Part shown: piece after piece, positions 60,496-64,000 of the stretch
Layout of the letters: each line of letters begins with the position of its first letter
Numbering within the stretch: the first letter of the stretch is position 1
Assembly (NCBI GenBank): GCA_024734555.1
Contig: JANPWX010000038.1
Span: 1,640,450-1,704,449, forward strand
Source: Trochalopteron elliotii
Lineage: Eukaryota > Chordata > Aves > Passeriformes > Leiothrichidae
Direction: 5' to 3'
DNA: 64,000 bases
The notes under the pieces: model-generated
What the model was told of the DNA's origin: nothing
What the model saw: only the letters and a program-made list of their open reading frames with translations
Databases searched by the model: none
Position numbers and translations under genes: made by a program

Positions 60496-61479
60496 GTGCT
60501 ACCTTATGACATTGGCATCATTTTGCATCTAATACTGTTATAAGGAATGAATTAATGTATCACAGGCAGGGTGGCAAGTTTACCAATTTGATGCGCAAAT
60601 GAACACAGTTTGCAGGGATTCGCTCTACAAAGGATCTTGGTGTTGAGTAATAAGCATCCGATTAGTTTTGTTTTTTATTTCTTTTACACAGAAATCTGGA
60701 CAGCTGCTTCTCACAGAATTGACTTGTATATGTGGAAATGTTGGTCCCCAAGGCTTGTTTAAATCTGATATTGTTCTTTAATTACTACTTATTCAAATAC
60801 CAGCAGGTAATGTGTTACAATTTCTTGTTTTCACAGCAACAATTACAAGAAAAAAACTGTTCTGCTTGTATGTTTGTTTGCTTTCCCATTTCTTCTTTTT
60901 CTTCTTCTTCCTCTTCCCTCTTCTTTTCCTTTTCACTATAATTGCAGCCTCTTTGGGAGTCCACCGCCACTTCTTCCACTGCTACAACAGTGTGTGGTAT
61001 CAAGACACTTGATTGCAGCTCATTGCCCCTGAAAGCTAAAACATATAATTCCTGGATGCATGTGTCTGTTGAGAATCAATGAACAACTAATTTCTAGTTG
61101 AAATATTTATTTGCTTCTGGCATATATTAACATAAAACTTTTTACTTCCTCGGATCCCTTCCACAGCTCTCAAATTGTCACCAAAATTTGAGTAACAGGT
61201 GAGATATTTCTCTCTATAATCTTAGCTTTAGAAACACTCATCTGGGAACTCCAAGTGCAGAGGCATATGTATGGAAGCATAGAAACACTCCTTTAATGCA
61301 AGCAGATCTGCACAGACTAAGGAAAGGCAAGTATAACTTTGGCTTGCAGATCCAGATGGTTTGCAGAGATAAAATCAGATTTTTCCTCCTGTAAAATAGA
61401 GGCAGAATGAGTTAGGACTAATAGATATTACACTTCAGACATAAAGCTGTATCTTGTAACAGAATGTCTTGGCATTTCC
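60496..61479. other. Non-coding spacer
   Basis: A pyrimidine tract of TTCTTC/CTTCC character lies at 60880-60936. Frames of 62-69 codons around it are low-complexity artefacts. Nothing else recognised. Confidence 0.55.
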
Positions 61480-61700
61480 AGAGCAGAGTTTCTGATAGGG
61501 AGGTACAGGCTGGCAGCAAAGTGTGCACACATCCCCTGATAAGGCACAAAACGCCTTCTAGGCTGTGAGTTTTATGCTGTGATGAGGTGCTAATTGCTTC
61601 TCACTGAAGTACAAATTGATCTGACACAGCTATCCTCCTCCAGTGGACTCTAACATAATCTGAAGAGATTCAAGAGCTCAGAAAGAAATGAAAGTGGAGA
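61480..61700. promoter_or_regulatory. Candidate conserved non-coding element (weak)
   Basis: About 220 bp of balanced, non-repetitive sequence with several regulatory-type motifs close together: CCTGATAAGG (GATA-like), GAGGTGCTAATTGCTTCTC (homeodomain TAATTG core) and CAAATTGATCTGACA (LEF/TCF- or MEIS-like). No open frame and no repeat signature. This is a judgement from sequence texture only. Confidence 0.2.
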
Positions 61701-64000
61701 AATGTGTTTCATTAGTTTCTCCTTGCTAGTAGCTTTGCCTTGTGATTTAAATTTAGGAACAGCTGCAAAGGGATCTTCTTAGGATGTATCTGTGTTTGCC
61801 AACATTGCTCCTGAAGAGATGTGATCGAGTTTTCTAGTGACAAAGAACCTCTAAAGAGAAGCTTAATGATTTGCAGTTAAAGGCTGTGTATAAATTCCTT
61901 TCTGTATAATGCCCTAATGTGAAGAAAATATTCTCATCTCTTTAGCTCAAGTTTGGGGAAATAAAATCTCTCGATTGTATCGCAGTCAAGTATTTCATTC
62001 ATTTGTAGATAATGTAAGCATTGCTATACTATACTGTACAGGGACATTCATGGAAACAGCAGACAAAGAGGTCAAATCTCCAGCCCATTTTCATATCATA
62101 TTTTGAAATTATATATCTTGAATTTTAAACTATGTTGTTCAATGGATACCTTTTAATCCCCGTACCTATGACCTGATTGAACGTTTGATGACACTTAAGG
62201 GAATATTTTATGGTATGGTTACTAGTAATATGAATAATTTGTTTTTACATTGTTATCCACTAATATGATTTGCTAATAATAATTGACTAAGTTTTCCTTT
62301 TCCTTCTGTTTTTACACCTCACAATATCTTTGTGGTTATTAAAAAGTGGTATTTTTATAAAGATGTGTCAACAGCAAGGGTGTTTATATGACATTTGGAA
62401 GCAACATGGATGTCCAGTATTGAGCCTGGTATGTTACAGAAATAAATCTGGCTGAGAAATTTTGTCTTTCCAGAGCAATTGGAAAATAACACTAGAAATA
62501 ATATTACTCTTGGGGCTGCATGCACAGATTTTTTTCTTTTAATAATGCCAGCAGTTTGACCTTGTATGTGCACCAGCATTTCCTATATGAAAAACAATTA
62601 AATACAAAAGGTGACAAATTAGGTACCTAGCCAATCCATGGTATTGTAGCTACATTGGTGCAATGCTCTCTGATATAAATGCTTCAAATGTAAACTGCTC
62701 CCAGTTCCTGAAGACAGTCAAAAAAGTTCATCATTGTAAAGGAAACAGTACCATGAACTGATACGGAAAGAAAGAAAAAGCAATCCTCCATTGAAAAAAA
62801 AAATCTACACCACTATTGAAACCTATTTCTTACAATAGTCAATGCTGACATTTAATGCTTGTGTTGCTCCTGGATATGCCACACATCACACTTTCGAAAA
62901 AGCAGGGAATATAGCATTTTATTAACTTTCTGTGACCCATCATTGCTTGAGCTTGGTACAAAAAGGTGTCATGAAACATACACCAAGGGGACTAGAGAAG
63001 ACAAAGCTTTGAAAGACAAATCATAAATGATGTTTTTACTGCAGTGGTATTAGAAGTCTCTTGTGGCAAAGGAAAAACAAAAAGAAAAGAAAAAACTATG
63101 TGAGATCTTTAAGAAATTTCTGATGTTGGAAAGAAAGTGCCTTGCAAAGGGAGCGTAGGAAGGACAAATTCCTTTGTCTGCAGCTGCCTTCCACTTACTA
63201 GTTTGTGTTGCTTGTTAAGCTACACCATGTCATAATCTTAGTTGCTGTGGTGAGCAGTCCTCTGAAAGAGCTGAATCCTGAGTCTTTGCAAGTCATTAAA
63301 AAGAGTCTCTGCTCTTAATGTTCATTTCTGTTTGAGTACACAGGATAGATTTGGATTAGTTCTATTGTCTGATGTTTACAAAATTTAAGAACATGAAAAT
63401 TTAGCATTGCTTCACCTAATGAACTGAATAGAAGACTGGAAAGAGAAAAGCAGAGAAGACACGGTTTTCCCCCCTAATTCTATGCACTCTTCTCGACTGT
63501 GGCACAGACCACATGTCAAGTAGTGATCATGGTACTACATACTTGTCTAAAGGACTCTTATTTGCTCTAGCCTAAAAATCTTTTTGGTTGAGTATGAATC
63601 TTTATTGAAAAACAAACAAACAAACAAACAAACATATATTCATTACCTTTCTGCATTTGGCTTTCTAAATGAGTTTTAAAGCATCTGCTTTATGTTGCAG
63701 ATGACCTGTGCTGACACGGAAGTGGGCAGGTGAAGGGAGAGTTAGTTTTGGGGCTTTTTTATGGATAAATGCTTCAGATTTCAGATTCTTGTACTGAGTT
63801 CTCCTCTGTTACCTTGAGCAAAGTAGTCAGTGTCCCTTCTTTCTATCAACCCTCCAGTCACTATGTGTCTGAACCTGGTATTTGAATCATGACAGAGAAA
63901 TGTCAAGAGTGGATACTCTTAAACCATCTCAGAGTCAGTGCAGGCAAAACTTTTGATTGTACTTTGCATTGAATTTTCAAATTCAGTCCTTGTAAAACAA
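61701..64000. other. Non-coding DNA without recognised genes
   Basis: No gene recognised; the longest frame is 74 codons (62355-62579, minus). The only repeat is the AAAC tract at 63608-63634. Confidence 0.5.
63608..63634. repeat. (AAAC)n simple repeat
   Basis: About six AAAC units in succession, without interruption after an initial A-run. Confidence 0.97.

Noticed and set aside
59777..60543. 215-, 163- and 159-codon overlapping frames
   Set aside because: They overlap in different frames, lie in a GC-rich retroelement core and have low-complexity Pro/Gly/Ser/Ala composition without a domain.
1..64000. tRNA, rRNA or other structured RNA genes
   Set aside because: No cloverleaf B-box/A-box pair or rRNA-like conserved stretch was found by eye; a covariance-model scan would be needed to exclude small ncRNAs.

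Overview
This window looks like avian nuclear DNA, AT-rich and essentially gene-free: an intergenic desert or the inside of a very long intron. The bird assignment rests on repeats recognised by eye. Five CR1 LINE fragments carry the characteristic 3' tail, and two of them keep recognisable reverse-transcriptase reading frame. There are also LTRs of several avian endogenous-retrovirus families, including the widespread ERVL-type LTR whose sense strand ends in GGGGTTAA..CCATGACA. The LTR repertoire suggests a neoavian, perhaps passerine, species, but that is inference. There is no sign of bacterial, viral or plasmid organisation. I found no operon, CRISPR array, tRNA or rRNA gene and no intact protein-coding gene. 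Most open frames (60-130 codons) are about as numerous as chance predicts in DNA this AT-rich.

Layout. 0.5-1.3 kb: a broken protein-like reading frame on the minus strand (one stop, one frameshift, possible A-tail), entered by a CR1 tail. 4.8-5.05 kb: a decayed ERV fragment. 5.56-5.87 kb: a compact solo LTR with a 6-bp target duplication. 8.45-8.57 kb: a CR1 tail. 9.63-9.79 kb: a long pentanucleotide microsatellite that changes motif. 14.75-15.12 kb: an ERV fragment of the same kind as the one at 4.8 kb, opposite strand. 16.96-17.58 kb: a solo LTR with a 4-bp duplication. 19.2-19.56 kb: an unassigned GC-richer block. 23.2-23.4 kb: CR1. 24.0-24.15 kb: degenerate short repeats. 29.2-29.6, 44.6-45.15 and 54.2-54.7 kb: three members of the same ERVL-type LTR group, all on the plus strand. 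31.96-32.15 kb: a 54-bp minisatellite. 36.6-36.9 kb: an isolated CpG-bearing block. 38.46-39.46 kb: two unrelated LTRs almost back to back. 46.6-47.5 and 57.4-58.4 kb: the two longest CR1 fragments. 58.9-60.5 kb: a long, GC-rich, LTR-like element in reverse orientation.

No genes can be shown to work together here. The window records successive retroelement insertions: CR1, then class I, II and III LTRs. At least three solo LTRs have recognisable target-site duplications. Possible function is limited to two candidate regulatory blocks (36.6-36.9 and 61.48-61.70 kb), one weak candidate exon (37.44-37.68 kb) and the promoter and polyadenylation signals still visible in the LTRs. All family assignments come from recalled consensus features, not database searches.
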